Shown here: one piece after another, positions 37,050-46,798 of the stretch | How the letters are laid out: each line of letters starts with the position of its first letter | How positions within the stretch are numbered: the stretch's first letter is position 1 | Assembly (NCBI RefSeq): GCF_001758785.1 | Contig: NZ_LROM01000086.1 | Coordinates: 1-64,000 of the forward strand | Source of the DNA: Duganella phyllosphaerae | GTDB taxonomy: Bacteria > Pseudomonadota > Gammaproteobacteria > Burkholderiales > Burkholderiaceae_D | Direction of reading: 5' to 3' | Length of the DNA stretch: 64,000 nt | Notes under the pieces: model-generated | Seen by the model: the letters and a program-made list of their open reading frames with translations, nothing else | Database searches by the model: none | Told to the model about the DNA's origin: nothing | Translations under genes and position numbers: made by a program

Positions 37050-38367
37050 TTGGATGCTCCTCTGCGTAACGATAAGGCATGCGGCGCCCGCCCAGCACCA
37101 GCGACGCGGCCAGCGTGATCGTGCCCACCCGTCCCAGGTACATCAGCAGCGTGAGCAGCAGCTGGCCCGACGGCGGTAATTGCGCCGTGATGCCGGTGCT
37201 CAGGCCCGCGCCGCCGAAGGCCGAGGTTACCTCGAAAATGATGTGATCGGTCGGGAAATCGGTGACCGCCAGCAGCACCATGGTACCCGCCACTACCACT
37301 GCGCTGCCCAGTACCACCACGGTAATCGCCTGGCGCTGGGCGCTGGCGCCGATGCGCCGGCCAAAGGCTTCGGTGTCCGCGTGGCCGCGCACCTCGGCGA
37401 GCACCAGCAGCACCAGGATCGCCACCGTGGCGACCTTGACGCCGCCGGCCGTACTGGCGCTGCCGCCGCCGATGAACATCAAAAAATAGTGCAGCGCCAG
37501 CGATTCCTGGGTGAGGGCGCCGATATCGACCGCATTGAAACCGGCCGTGCGCGCGGCCACCGACATGAACGAGGCGCCCAGCAGCTTGTCCGGCAGCGGC
37601 AGTCCGCCCAGGGTGCGGGTGTTATGCCATTCTGCCAGCAGGAGCGCCACCGTGCCGCCGACCAGCAGCAGCGCGGTGCCGGCCAGCGTGAGCTTGGTGT
37701 GCAGCGACCAGTGGCGCGGATCGTGCCAGCGGTTGCGCAGGTCATGCAGTACCGGAAAACCCACGCCGCCGACCACGATGGCCAGCATCATCGGCAGCAG
37801 CACCAGGACGTCGCCGGCGTAGCGCATCATGCTGTCGGGGTGGATCGAGAAGCCGGCATTGGTAAACGCCGCCACTGCATGGAAGCTGCCGCTCCACGCA
37901 GCCTCGCCCCATGGCAGGTCGTAGCCGTAGCGCAGCCGCAGTGTGAGCACGGCAGCGATGATCAACTCGGCGGCAAACGTCACCACCAGCACCAGCCGCG
38001 CCACGGCAGCGACGTCGCCCAGGCCCAGGGTGCGGGTTTCCATGTGCGTCATCAGCTTGGTGCGCAGTCGCGGCGACCCGTTGACCAGCAAGCCAAGCAG
38101 GGTGGCCGCCGTCATCATGCCGAAGCCACCGCACTGAAACATGAACATGATCATGCCCTGGCCGAAACCCGACCAGTAGGTGCCGGTATCGACCACGGCC
38201 AGCCCGTTCACGCACACCGCCGAGACGGCCGTGAAGAACGCCACCAGCACCGGCGCGCCATCGGGTCCCGTGCGCGCAGCCGGCAGCATCAGCAGCAGCG
38301 TGCCAACAACGATCGCGGCCAGGAAGCCAAGGGCCACCGCGCGCGCGGGGTGCAGCACTGTTCTCAT
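37039..38367 (-). CDS. ktrB: Potassium uptake membrane subunit (KtrB/TrkH family)
   Basis: This 442-aa membrane protein belongs to the Trk/Ktr/HKT superfamily, with four M1-P-M2 repeats. Selectivity-filter regions are visible, for example SAVCVNGLAVVDTG, AVAAFTNAGFSIHPDS, ARTAGFNAVDIG and SAFGGAGLSTGIT. ATG 38367 (MRTVLHPARAVALGF) was chosen; the upstream extension is polar and proline-rich, unlike the family. Length matches KtrB. With KtrA it makes a K+ uptake system likely important for osmoadaptation. Confidence 0.9.
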   Translation of the reverse strand: MRTVLHPARAVALGFLAAIVVGTLLLMLPAARTGPDGAPVLVAFFTAVSAVCVNGLAVVDTGTYWSGFGQGMIMFMFQCGGFGMMTAATLLGLLVNGSPRLRTKLMTHMETRTLGLGDVAAVARLVLVVTFAAELIIAAVLTLRLRYGYDLPWGEAAWSGSFHAVAAFTNAGFSIHPDSMMRYAGDVLVLLPMMLAIVVGGVGFPVLHDLRNRWHDPRHWSLHTKLTLAGTALLLVGGTVALLLAEWHNTRTLGGLPLPDKLLGASFMSVAARTAGFNAVDIGALTQESLALHYFLMFIGGGSASTAGGVKVATVAILVLLVLAEVRGHADTEAFGRRIGASAQRQAITVVVLGSAVVVAGTMVLLAVTDFPTDHIIFEVTSAFGGAGLSTGITAQLPPSGQLLLTLLMYLGRVGTITLAASLVLGGRRMPYRYAEEHPIVG

Positions 38368-38652
38368 GGTGGTTGGGGTGGACCCGGTGGTGGTGGGGCG
38401 CCGATTATACCGAGAAGCGGGAAGGTTTCGGGGGATCGATGGTATGTGGGACGAAGCTTGATTGTTGATCACTTATTTATCTACACGGCAAACCAGCTGC
38501 AATCTCGGTACAGATCTCAAGTCCAACTTTTCATACGCAGCGTCTTGGGTCAGTACAGAATTCCGCGCATGATTGGTGTCCAGATCCAAGTTTCTCCATG
38601 GAATGTCTTTTGAATTCAATGGCTTGCAGCCTTCATATGGTTTCATAATAGC

Positions 38653-38668
38653 TGGCATAACGATTGCT
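38653..38668 (+). promoter_or_regulatory. Sigma-54 promoter of dctA
   Basis: TGGCATAACGATTGCT matches the -24/-12 consensus TGGCAYRNNNNTTGCW with exact GG/GC spacing. It lies 52 nt before the dctA ATG. A sigma-54 activator (DctD) is encoded 4 kb downstream in the same cluster, so regulation by DctB/DctD is strongly implied. Confidence 0.88.
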
Positions 38669-38679
38669 ATTCCTCCATA

Positions 38680-38699
38680 CCCCGGGCGACGACCCGGGG
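38680..38699 (+). other. GC-rich hairpin at the 5' end of the dctA leader
   Basis: CCCCGGG (38680-38686) and CCCGGGG (38693-38699) pair perfectly around the loop CGACGA. It begins about 12 nt after the sigma-54 -12 element, so the mRNA should start at or just before this stem and end its leader with the GGAGGA ribosome binding site at 38710-38715. It may stabilise the 5' end. It lies in the 352-nt intergenic region 38368-38719, where I otherwise see only the promoter and two copies of GTACAGA (38508, 38553) as possible activator sites. Confidence 0.6.
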
Positions 38700-38719
38700 A
38701 CAAAAACTTGGAGGAACAC

Positions 38720-39991
38720 ATGAAGAAGAAACGCCCATTAACCCTGTACATCCTGGTCGCGATGGTGCTCGGGATCGCGGTCGGTTACGGTTGCCACGAA
38801 GCGATCACCGATAAACAACTGAGCGCGCAGATCGCGTCCCACATCTCGATCGTCACCGATGTGTTCCTCCGGCTGATCAAGATGGTGATCGCGCTGCTGG
38901 TGTTTTCCACGCTGACGGTCGGCATCGCCCACCTGGGCGACGGCAAGGCTGCCAGCCGCATCGGCGTCAAGGCCATGGGCTGGTTCGTGGTGGCGTCGCT
39001 GCTGTCGCTCACGCTGGGCATGGTGCTGTCGAACTTCCTGCAACTCGGTACCCATCTCGGCCTGCCGCTGCCGCCGGTCGATGCCACCACCGGCCTGAAA
39101 ACCGCCGCGTTTACGCTCAAGGATTTCGTCAGCCACCTGGTACCCAAGTCGCCCATAGAGGCAATGGCCAACAACGAGATCCTGCAGGTGCTGGTGTTCT
39201 CGCTGTTCTTCGGCAGCGCCTTGAGCGCGTTGGGCGAGTCGGCTGGCAAGCTCACGTCCGCGATCGACCAGCTGGCGCAAGTCATGCTGCGCATTACCGG
39301 CACCATCATGAACCTGGCGCCGCTGGCGGTGTTCGCAGCGATGGCGTCCGTGGTCACCACCAATGGCCTCGGCATCCTGCTCACCTTCGCCAAGTTCATG
39401 GGCGGCTTCTACCTGGGCCTGTTCTGCCTGTGGATGCTGCTGGTCCTGGGCGGCTACGCCTTCATCGGCAAGCGCATTTTCCGCCTGCTGGTGCTGATCC
39501 GCGAACCGTTCCTGCTGGCGTTTTCCACGGCCAGTTCCGAAGCTGCCTACCCGAAGATGCTGACCGCGCTCGAGCAGTTCGGCGTGCACCGCAAGATCTA
39601 CAGCTTCGTCATGCCGATGGGGTATTCGTTCAACCTCGACGGCTCGATGATGTACTGCACCTTCGCCGTGCTGTTCATCACCCAGGCCTATGGCATCGAC
39701 ATGTCGCTCGGCACCCAGATCACCATGCTGCTGGTGTTGATGATCACCTCGAAAGGCATCGCCGGCGTGCCGCGCGCGTCGCTGGTGGTGATCGCCGCCA
39801 CGCTCAACCAGTTCAATATCCCGGAAGCGGGCCTGCTGCTGTTGATGGGGATCGACCAGTTCCTCGACATGGGCCGCTCGGCCACCAATGCTGTCGGCAA
39901 TGCCGTGGCCACCGCGGTAGTCGCCAAGTGGGAAGGCGCGCTCGATGAAGAGCGCCCGGAGCAGGTCGAAGCGATCAAGCACGCCGCATAA
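38720..39991 (+). CDS. dctA: C4-dicarboxylate/amino acid:cation symporter
   Basis: This 423-aa inner membrane protein of the DAACS (GltP/DctA) family has about eight helices and two re-entrant hairpins. Family motifs include FLLAFSTASSEAAYPKML (serine-rich hairpin), GYSFNLDGSMMYCTFAVLF (cation/substrate site) and LLMGIDQFLDMGRSATNAVGN. ATG 38720 is preceded by GGAGGA; upstream in-frame residues come from leader sequence. The sigma-54 promoter and downstream dctBD make C4-dicarboxylates the likely substrate, although the family also carries glutamate/aspartate. Confidence 0.9.
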   Translation: MKKKRPLTLYILVAMVLGIAVGYGCHEAITDKQLSAQIASHISIVTDVFLRLIKMVIALLVFSTLTVGIAHLGDGKAASRIGVKAMGWFVVASLLSLTLGMVLSNFLQLGTHLGLPLPPVDATTGLKTAAFTLKDFVSHLVPKSPIEAMANNEILQVLVFSLFFGSALSALGESAGKLTSAIDQLAQVMLRITGTIMNLAPLAVFAAMASVVTTNGLGILLTFAKFMGGFYLGLFCLWMLLVLGGYAFIGKRIFRLLVLIREPFLLAFSTASSEAAYPKMLTALEQFGVHRKIYSFVMPMGYSFNLDGSMMYCTFAVLFITQAYGIDMSLGTQITMLLVLMITSKGIAGVPRASLVVIAATLNQFNIPEAGLLLLMGIDQFLDMGRSATNAVGNAVATAVVAKWEGALDEERPEQVEAIKHAA

Positions 39992-40014
39992 AACATAACA
40001 ACACTGGAGACAAC

Positions 40015-41043
40015 ATGAAAACACCTATCGCCATCCTGCTGGCGCTGGCCGCAGCACCGGTTGCCGCAGCACCGGCTGCCGCAGCATCGGCTGCCGCCCA
40101 ATCCTCGGTCACCATCTATGGCGTGGCCGACGCCGGCCTGGTGCTGGAGCGCGGCGGCGCTGGCGGCAACGTGCAGGCGCTGAGCAGCGGCGTGGCCTCG
40201 GCTTCGCGCATCGGCTTCAAGGGCAAGGAAGACCTGGGCGGCGGCTTGAGCGCGTCGTTCGTGCTCGAAAATGGCAACAACATCGACACCGGCGCCGCCG
40301 GCCAGGGCGGCCTGCTGTTTGGCCGCCAGGCCTACGTGGCGCTGTCGAGCACCACGCTCGGCGCGATCAGCGCCGGCCGCCAATACTCGCCGTATTACAA
40401 GGCCCTGCGCGATATCGCCGATCCGTTCGTGGTGGGTCTTGCCGGCAATGCCATGAACATGATTGCCACCACCGGGCGCGTGGACAACTCGGTGGAATAC
40501 CAGACGCCGCGCGTGAACGGCTTTTCGGCCGATGTGCTGTACGGCTTTGGCGAAGTGCCGGGCGATACGGCCAAGAGCCGCACCATCGGCGCATCGATCA
40601 GCTACGCCGCGCCGGAATCCCTGCCGTTGAACGTGGTGCTCACCCATCATCAACGTGACAATCCGCTGGCGACCGCGCGCAGCCGCTCCACCATGCTGGC
40701 CGCGCGCTACCGCGTGGGCGATGTCACCACCCACGCGTCGCTGTCGCACAACCAGGACCTGCTGGCGCGCGCCAGCAACGACGCCTTGATCGGCGCGACG
40801 CTGGCCGTGGGGCAGGGCAAGTGGATGGCGTCAGCCATCTTCCACCGCGACCAGTCCACGCTCGAGCAGCACGCGCGCCAGTTGGCCATCGGCTACACGT
40901 ACAACCTGTCGCGCCGCACCGACCTGTACACCGCGTATGCGCACATCAGCAACCGCAATGGCGCGGCTTTCCACGTGGGGAATGCGACCGATAACGGTAC
41001 CGGCACCGGCGGCTTCAATCTCGGGGTGCGCCATGTGTTTTAA
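40015..41043 (+). CDS. Gram-negative porin, Burkholderiales general-porin family
   Basis: This 342-aa outer membrane beta-barrel has a signal peptide (MKTPIAILLALAAAPVAAAP, with a repetitive Ala/Pro extension). The mature start SSVTIYGVADAGLVLERGG is that of trimeric betaproteobacterial porins. The protein ends in VRHVF with the terminal phenylalanine needed for barrel assembly, and RIGFKGKEDLGGGLSASFVLE is a conserved family segment. It is 23 nt after dctA behind CTGGAGA and is probably cotranscribed, giving outer membrane entry for the symporter's substrate. Confidence 0.93.
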   Translation: MKTPIAILLALAAAPVAAAPAAAASAAAQSSVTIYGVADAGLVLERGGAGGNVQALSSGVASASRIGFKGKEDLGGGLSASFVLENGNNIDTGAAGQGGLLFGRQAYVALSSTTLGAISAGRQYSPYYKALRDIADPFVVGLAGNAMNMIATTGRVDNSVEYQTPRVNGFSADVLYGFGEVPGDTAKSRTIGASISYAAPESLPLNVVLTHHQRDNPLATARSRSTMLAARYRVGDVTTHASLSHNQDLLARASNDALIGATLAVGQGKWMASAIFHRDQSTLEQHARQLAIGYTYNLSRRTDLYTAYAHISNRNGAAFHVGNATDNGTGTGGFNLGVRHVF

Positions 41044-41085
41044 TAGCGGTCTTCAACTGGTTTAACTGAACTGACAAAGGGTTCC

Positions 41086-42957
41086 ATGCCGGCAGCGCAG
41101 AAAACGTCCTGGACGCGGTGGCTGACTTTCGCGCTGCTGCTGGCGGCCGGCCTGGCGCTGGCCGTTGCCGCTGGCCGCTGGGCCGAGAACGCGGCCATCG
41201 AACGCCTGCGCGAAGCCGGCGCCCAGCGTCTGCAAAGCTATGCGCTGGGCCTGGAAAACCTGCTGTCCAAGTACGACTTCCTGCCCGGCACCCTGGAGCT
41301 GAACAAGGACGTGATCGCGCTGCTCGCCAATCAGCACGACGACGGCCTGCGGCGCGAGGTCAACACCTACCTCGAGAGCATGAACCGGCTCTCGCGCGCC
41401 ACCACCATCTATATCGTCAACTTGCAGGGCATGACCCAGGCCGCCAGCAACTGGCGCCTGCCCGACAGTTTTGTCGGCGACAACGTCGCCTTCCGGCCGT
41501 ATGTACGCGATGCAATGATCGGCAAGCCGGGCGGCTTTTACGGCGTGGGCACCACCAGCCGCGAACCCGGTTACTTTTTCGCCCACGGCATCTACCGCGA
41601 CGGCAAGATGCTGGGCGTGGCTGCGCTCAAGGTCAATATCGAAAGGCTGGAAGCCTCCTGGGTACAGGGCCGCGACCGCGTGCTGCTGGCCGACGCCAAC
41701 GGCGTTGCCATCCTCAGCTCCGTACCGGAATGGAAGTACGGTACGCTGGCGCCGCTGGCACCCGCAGTGCGGCAAGAGCTGGAGCGTTCGCGCCAGTTCC
41801 ACTCGCATTCGCTGAAACCGATCGGCTACCGCGAGGTGCGCACGCTCGACGCCCGGGCCAGCGTGGTGGCCGTGGACGGCGCCCCCGGCAGCGGCCGGAT
41901 GCTCCGGCAAGCGCTGGCGCTGCGCGCGCGCGACTGGCAGTTCGTGTATTTCTCCGACCTGGGGCCGGCCGACGCCAGCGCGCGCAGCGCCTTTATTTTT
42001 GCCTGCCTGTCGCAGGCTTTGCTGGCCATGCTGGTGCTGTATGCGCGCCAGCGCCGCCTGGGCCGCCAGCGGCTGCGGGCGCGCGAGGATTTGCAGCGCG
42101 CCTACGACCACCTGGAAACCATGGTGGCCGAGCGCACCGCCAGCCTGCAGCAGATGACCGAGAATCTCTCCGCCGAAAACCTGGTGCGGCGCAAAGCCGA
42201 ACAGCAGCTGCGCCAGGCGCAGTCGGAACTGGTGCAGGCGGCCAAGATGGCGGTGCTGGGCCAGATGTCGGCAGGGATGACGCATGAACTGAATCAGCCG
42301 CTCACCGCGCTGCGCACCATGGCCGACAATGCGCGCGTGCTGATCGAGCGCGGCCGCCTGCCCGAGGCCAGCGCCAACCTGGCCACCATCTCGCAGCTGG
42401 TGGCGCGCATGGGACTCATCACCGGCCAGTTGCGCCAGTTCGCGCGCAAGACCGACGCCACGCTCCCCGCTCAGGCTGTGCCGGTGGCCGCCGCCATTAC
42501 CGGCGCGCTGTTCCTGGTCGAGCGGCGGGTGGAACAGGAGCGCGTCAATTTTCGGATGTCGATGCTGGACCACGACGTCCACGCGCTGTGCGACAGCAAC
42601 CGCCTCGAGCAGGTGCTGGTCAACCTGTTTACCAACGCGCTCGATGCCATGCAGGCCAGTGAAGTGCGCCAGCTGAGCGTTACCGTTGAGCGCACCGACG
42701 ACCGCGTGATGATCGGCGTGGCCGACAGCGGACCGGGGGTGCCGGCGGAAATCCGCGCCCACTTGTTCGAACCATTTTTTACGACAAAACCGCAAGGGCA
42801 TGGCCTGGGACTGGGGCTGGCGATCTCCGAGCAGATCGTGCGCGAATTCGGCGGCCTGTTGCGGGTGGAAACCACGCCGGCCGGGGGCGCCCGGTTTATC
42901 ATTGAGCTGCCTTTGGCGGAGCGGGAGACAAACAAACATGAAAATTTTACTGGTTGA
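41086..42957 (+). CDS. dctB: C4-dicarboxylate sensor histidine kinase DctB
   Basis: This 623-aa kinase has TM1 at about residues 12-30, a periplasmic double-Cache domain, TM2 at about 303-322 and a coiled-coil linker (RAREDLQRAYDHLETMVAER). The Cache domain carries DctB signatures TIYIVNLQGMTQAASNW and NVAFRPYVRDAM near the ligand pocket. HisKA follows with the phospho-histidine in GMTHELNQPLTALR, then HATPase_c (NLFTNALDAMQ, GLGLGLAISEQI). It senses dicarboxylates and phosphorylates DctD. It overlaps dctD by 20 nt and lies 42 nt after the porin gene. Confidence 0.92.
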   Translation: MPAAQKTSWTRWLTFALLLAAGLALAVAAGRWAENAAIERLREAGAQRLQSYALGLENLLSKYDFLPGTLELNKDVIALLANQHDDGLRREVNTYLESMNRLSRATTIYIVNLQGMTQAASNWRLPDSFVGDNVAFRPYVRDAMIGKPGGFYGVGTTSREPGYFFAHGIYRDGKMLGVAALKVNIERLEASWVQGRDRVLLADANGVAILSSVPEWKYGTLAPLAPAVRQELERSRQFHSHSLKPIGYREVRTLDARASVVAVDGAPGSGRMLRQALALRARDWQFVYFSDLGPADASARSAFIFACLSQALLAMLVLYARQRRLGRQRLRAREDLQRAYDHLETMVAERTASLQQMTENLSAENLVRRKAEQQLRQAQSELVQAAKMAVLGQMSAGMTHELNQPLTALRTMADNARVLIERGRLPEASANLATISQLVARMGLITGQLRQFARKTDATLPAQAVPVAAAITGALFLVERRVEQERVNFRMSMLDHDVHALCDSNRLEQVLVNLFTNALDAMQASEVRQLSVTVERTDDRVMIGVADSGPGVPAEIRAHLFEPFFTTKPQGHGLGLGLAISEQIVREFGGLLRVETTPAGGARFIIELPLAERETNKHENFTG

Positions 42958-44272
42958 AGATGACGCCAGCGTGCGCGCCGGCAGCGCCCAGGCGCTGGAC
43001 CTGGCCGACTTGCAGGTGGCTGACTTTCACGCGGCCGAGGGCGCGCTGGCGCACATCACCCCGGGCTTCGCCGGCGTGGTGGTCACCGACGTGCGCCTGC
43101 CCGGCATGAGCGGGCTCGAACTGATGGCGGCGGTGCATGCCATCGACGCCCAGCTGCCGGTGATCCTGGTCACCGGCCATGGCGACATCAACATGGCGGT
43201 CAACGCCATGCGCGACGGCGCCTACGACTTCATCGCCAAGCCGTATTCGTCCGAGCAGCTGGTGGAGGTGGTGCAGCGGGCGCTGGAAACCCGGCGCCTG
43301 ACCCTGGAAGTGGCGGCGCTGCGCCACCGCATCGAGCACGGCGAGGGCATTGAAGCGACCCTGCTGGGCGATTCTCCGGCCATGCGAGACCTGCGGCGCC
43401 TGATCCTGGACCTGGCCGACGAACCGGCCGATGTGCTGATCTACGGCGAGACCGGCACCGGCAAGGAGATGGTGGCGCGCTGCCTGCACCAGTACAGCCG
43501 ACGCCAGAACAAGCACTTCGTCGCCCTCAACTGCGGCGCCATCCCGGAAAATATCTTCGAGAGCGAAGTGTTCGGCCACGAACAGGGCTCATTTACCGGC
43601 GCGGGCAAGCGCCAGATCGGCAAGATCGAACACGCCGACGGCGGCTCGCTGTTCCTCGACGAGATCGAGAGCCTGGCCATGCCCTTGCAGGTAAAGCTGC
43701 TGCGGGTGCTGCAGGAGCGCTACGTCGAGCGCCTGGGATCGAACACGCCGGTGCCGGTTGACTTGCGCGTGATCGCCGCATCGAAGGTCGATCTGAAGGA
43801 GTGGTCGGACCAGCAGAAATTCCGCAGCGATTTGTACTACCGCCTGAACCTGATCGTCCTCAACCTGCCGCCACTGCGCGAACGGCGCGAGGACATCCCG
43901 CTGCTGTTCGAGCATTTTCTATTGGGCGCCGCAGCGCGCTACAAGCGCGTGGTGCCGCCGGTACCCGGGCCGCTGATGCAGTCGCTGATGGCGCAGGACT
44001 GGCCCGGCAACGTACGCGAACTGCGCAACATCGCCGAGCGCTACGCGCTGGGCCTGTCGAGCGGCGCGGACGGCCTGCTGTCGGTAAAAAACCTGGCGCC
44101 GGTGCCGCTGGCCGACCAGGTGGGCGGCTTCGAGCGCGCGGTGATCGAGCAGGAACTGCGCAAGGCCGGCGGCAGCGTGACCGAGGTGAGCTTGGCGCTG
44201 GGCGTGCCCAAGCAGACCTTGTATTACAAGATGCAGAAGTATGGTTTGACGTCGGACGAGTACAAGAACTAG
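42938..44272 (+). CDS. dctD: Sigma-54-dependent response regulator DctD
   Basis: This 444-aa NtrC-family activator has a receiver with D51 in VVVTDVRLPGMSG. Its AAA+ domain has Walker A GETGTGKEM (about 170), the sigma-54-contacting GSFTGAGK (a GAFTGA variant with Ser, about 218) and Walker B GGSLFLDEIES. A C-terminal Fis-type helix-turn-helix follows (GGSVTEVSLALGVPKQTLYY). ATG 42938 begins the receiver exactly (MKILLVEDD) within the 3' end of dctB. It should act on the sigma-54 promoter at 38653. Confidence 0.93.
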   Translation: MKILLVEDDASVRAGSAQALDLADLQVADFHAAEGALAHITPGFAGVVVTDVRLPGMSGLELMAAVHAIDAQLPVILVTGHGDINMAVNAMRDGAYDFIAKPYSSEQLVEVVQRALETRRLTLEVAALRHRIEHGEGIEATLLGDSPAMRDLRRLILDLADEPADVLIYGETGTGKEMVARCLHQYSRRQNKHFVALNCGAIPENIFESEVFGHEQGSFTGAGKRQIGKIEHADGGSLFLDEIESLAMPLQVKLLRVLQERYVERLGSNTPVPVDLRVIAASKVDLKEWSDQQKFRSDLYYRLNLIVLNLPPLRERREDIPLLFEHFLLGAAARYKRVVPPVPGPLMQSLMAQDWPGNVRELRNIAERYALGLSSGADGLLSVKNLAPVPLADQVGGFERAVIEQELRKAGGSVTEVSLALGVPKQTLYYKMQKYGLTSDEYKN

Positions 44273-44389
44273 CCAGGCCCAGGTCCGGCCGATTGTGCGC
44301 AATTCGTCATCGTTTGCGGTATGGCGATGCAAGACGGCGGCTGAGCAGCGCGGTAAATTAGAGCTTGATTCCCTGTTCGAGGACCAGCC

Positions 44390-46798
44390 ATGCCCCAGCC
44401 ACTACCCGATCCGTTTCGTCATCGCCGCCTGCTGTTGAAAGGCGCTGCCAGCGTCGGGCTGGCCGGGTGGGGCGGCGCTGCTGCTGGTACGGCTGCTGCA
44501 GCAGCCAGCTCTGGCGTGGCGGGCGAAGCGTCAGCTGCGATTCCCGGCTCCGCGCGCGCGGTGCCGCTGTCCGCCGTGCGCCTGCTGCCTTCGGTGTATG
44601 CGGACGCGGTACAGGCCAACCTGGCCTACCTGCTGCGCCTCGACGCCGACCGCTTTCTGCACAACTATCACAAGTTCGCCGGCCTGCCGGTGAAGGGGGC
44701 GATTTACGGTGGCTGGGAGTCTGACACCATCGCCGGCGAAGGCCTGGGCCATTACCTGTCCGCGCTGTCGCTGATGCACGCGCAAACCGGCGACCCGGCG
44801 CTCAAGCCGCGCATCGATTACATCGTGGCCGAACTGGCGCACGTGCAGCAGGCGCAGGGCGATGGCTATATCGGCGGCTTCATGCGCAAGCGCAAGGATG
44901 GCACGGTGGTCGATGGCAAGGAGATCTTCCCCGAGATCATGCGCGGCGAGATCCGCTCGGCGGGATTCGACCTCAATGGCTGCTGGGTGCCGCTGTATAA
45001 CTGGCACAAGGTATTCGCCGGCCTGTTCGACGCCCAGTCTTACACCGGCAATACCCAGGCGCTGCAAGTGGCGACCGGCCTCGCCGGCTACCTGGCCACC
45101 GTGTGCGCCGCGCTCGACGAGGCCCAGTTGCAGCAGGTGCTGGCCTGCGAACATGGCGGCATCAACGAAAGCTTCGCCGAACTGTACGCGCGCACCCAGG
45201 ACCGCCGCTGGCTGGCGCTGGCGCACCGCCTGTATCACAAAAAGGTGCTCGAACCGCTGGCGCAGGGACGCGACGAGCTGGCCAACCTGCACGCCAATAC
45301 CCAGATCCCCAAGCTGCTGGGCCTCGCGCGCCTGCACGAGCTGGACCCGAATCCAGGCTACGCCGAGACCACGCGGTTTTTCTGGCAACGCGTAACGCAG
45401 CATCACAGCTACGTGATCGGCGGCCACGGCGACCGCGAATATTTTTCCGGTCCCGACACCATCGCCGCCCACATCACCGAGCAGACCTGCGAAGCGTGCT
45501 GCAGTTACAACATGCTCAAGATGACGCGCCAGCTGTTCGGCTGGGCGCCGCACGCGGCATTCTTCGATTACTACGAGCGAACCCACCTCAATCACATCCT
45601 GGCGCACCAGAATCCGCGCACCGGCATGTTTACGTACATGACGCCGCTGATGTCGGGCGTGGCGCGCGAGTATTCGAGCGAAGAGAACGACTTCTGGTGC
45701 TGCGTGCTGTCCGGTATGGAGAGCCACGCCAAGCACGGCGATTCGATCTACTGGGAAAACGGCGACACCCTGTTCGTCAACCTGTACATCCCGTCGCAGG
45801 TGGCGTGGCGCGAGGCCGGGGCCAGCTTCGAGCTGACCACCCGTTATCCGTACGAAGGCGATATCGACATCGCGGTCAAGGGTATCGCTGCGCCGCGCGC
45901 CACCACGCTCGCGCTGCGCCTGCCGGCATGGGCCACGAACCACACACTGCTGGTCAACGGCAAGCCCTACCAGGCCGCGCAAGGCCATGGCTACCTGCTG
46001 CTGCGGCGCCAATGGAAAGCCGGCGACAAGGTGCGGCTGTCGCTGCCGCTGGACTTGCGCATGGAGGCGGCAGCAGGCAACGGGCAAGTGCAGGCGCTGC
46101 TGCGCGGACCGATGGTGCTGGCGGCCGACCTGGGACCGTCGGACCAGCCGTTCGACGGCCTGGCTCCCGCGCTGGTGGGCGCCGATATCCTCGGCGCCTT
46201 CAAAACGGTGGACAAGCAGCAGGCCACCTACCGCAGCGTGGGCAGCGGCCGGCCCGGCGACATGACCTTCAAGCCGTTCTTTTCGCAGTACGAGCGCCGT
46301 GCCGCCGTGTACTTCAACGCGTACACGGAACCGCAATGGGCGGCGTCTGAAGCGGCGTTCCGCAAGGAAGAGGCGCGCCTGAAGGCGCTGGCGGCGCGGT
46401 CGGTGGACGTGATGCACCTGGGAGAAATGCAGCCGGAACGCGACCACGATCTGCAGTCGGAGATTTCGTACCCGGTGTCGTACCGCGGTCGCATGGGGCG
46501 CGACGCCCGCACCGGCGGCTTTTTCAGTTTCCGCCTCAAGTGCGGCGATGGTCCGCTGGTACTGCAGGCAAGCTACTGGGGCGAGGAGCGCAACCGCGAC
46601 TTTTACATCCTGGTCGATGGCGTGCGCGTGGCGCGTGTCAAACTCGACGCCAGCCATGCCGGCGTGTTTTTCGACGAGGACTACCCGGTGCCGCCAGCCC
46701 TGACGCAGGGCAAGCAAGCCATCACCGTGCGCTTCGAGCCGGAACCGGGCCATACTGCCGGCCCGGTATTCGGCGTGCGGCTGTACCGGGCCGAGTGA
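44390..46798 (+). CDS. Glycoside hydrolase family 127-type beta-L-arabinofuranosidase, Tat-exported
   Basis: This 802-aa enzyme has a twin-arginine-type signal (RHRRLLLKGAASVGLAGWGG). The (alpha/alpha)6 barrel carries GH127 motifs: GGWESDTIAGEGLGHYLSAL, NWHKVFAGLFDA, the Glu/Cys segment EQTCEACCSYNMLKM and FWCCVLSGMESHAKHGDSIY, which supplies the Cys nucleophile and Zn-binding cysteines. C-terminal beta-sandwich domains follow (about 460-802). It releases arabinofuranose from plant polysaccharide side chains such as those of pectin. ATG 44390 follows CGAGGA. It is convergent with cphA with no gap. Assignment to GH127 versus the related GH146 is uncertain. Confidence 0.87.
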   Translation: MPQPLPDPFRHRRLLLKGAASVGLAGWGGAAAGTAAAAASSGVAGEASAAIPGSARAVPLSAVRLLPSVYADAVQANLAYLLRLDADRFLHNYHKFAGLPVKGAIYGGWESDTIAGEGLGHYLSALSLMHAQTGDPALKPRIDYIVAELAHVQQAQGDGYIGGFMRKRKDGTVVDGKEIFPEIMRGEIRSAGFDLNGCWVPLYNWHKVFAGLFDAQSYTGNTQALQVATGLAGYLATVCAALDEAQLQQVLACEHGGINESFAELYARTQDRRWLALAHRLYHKKVLEPLAQGRDELANLHANTQIPKLLGLARLHELDPNPGYAETTRFFWQRVTQHHSYVIGGHGDREYFSGPDTIAAHITEQTCEACCSYNMLKMTRQLFGWAPHAAFFDYYERTHLNHILAHQNPRTGMFTYMTPLMSGVAREYSSEENDFWCCVLSGMESHAKHGDSIYWENGDTLFVNLYIPSQVAWREAGASFELTTRYPYEGDIDIAVKGIAAPRATTLALRLPAWATNHTLLVNGKPYQAAQGHGYLLLRRQWKAGDKVRLSLPLDLRMEAAAGNGQVQALLRGPMVLAADLGPSDQPFDGLAPALVGADILGAFKTVDKQQATYRSVGSGRPGDMTFKPFFSQYERRAAVYFNAYTEPQWAASEAAFRKEEARLKALAARSVDVMHLGEMQPERDHDLQSEISYPVSYRGRMGRDARTGGFFSFRLKCGDGPLVLQASYWGEERNRDFYILVDGVRVARVKLDASHAGVFFDEDYPVPPALTQGKQAITVRFEPEPGHTAGPVFGVRLYRAE

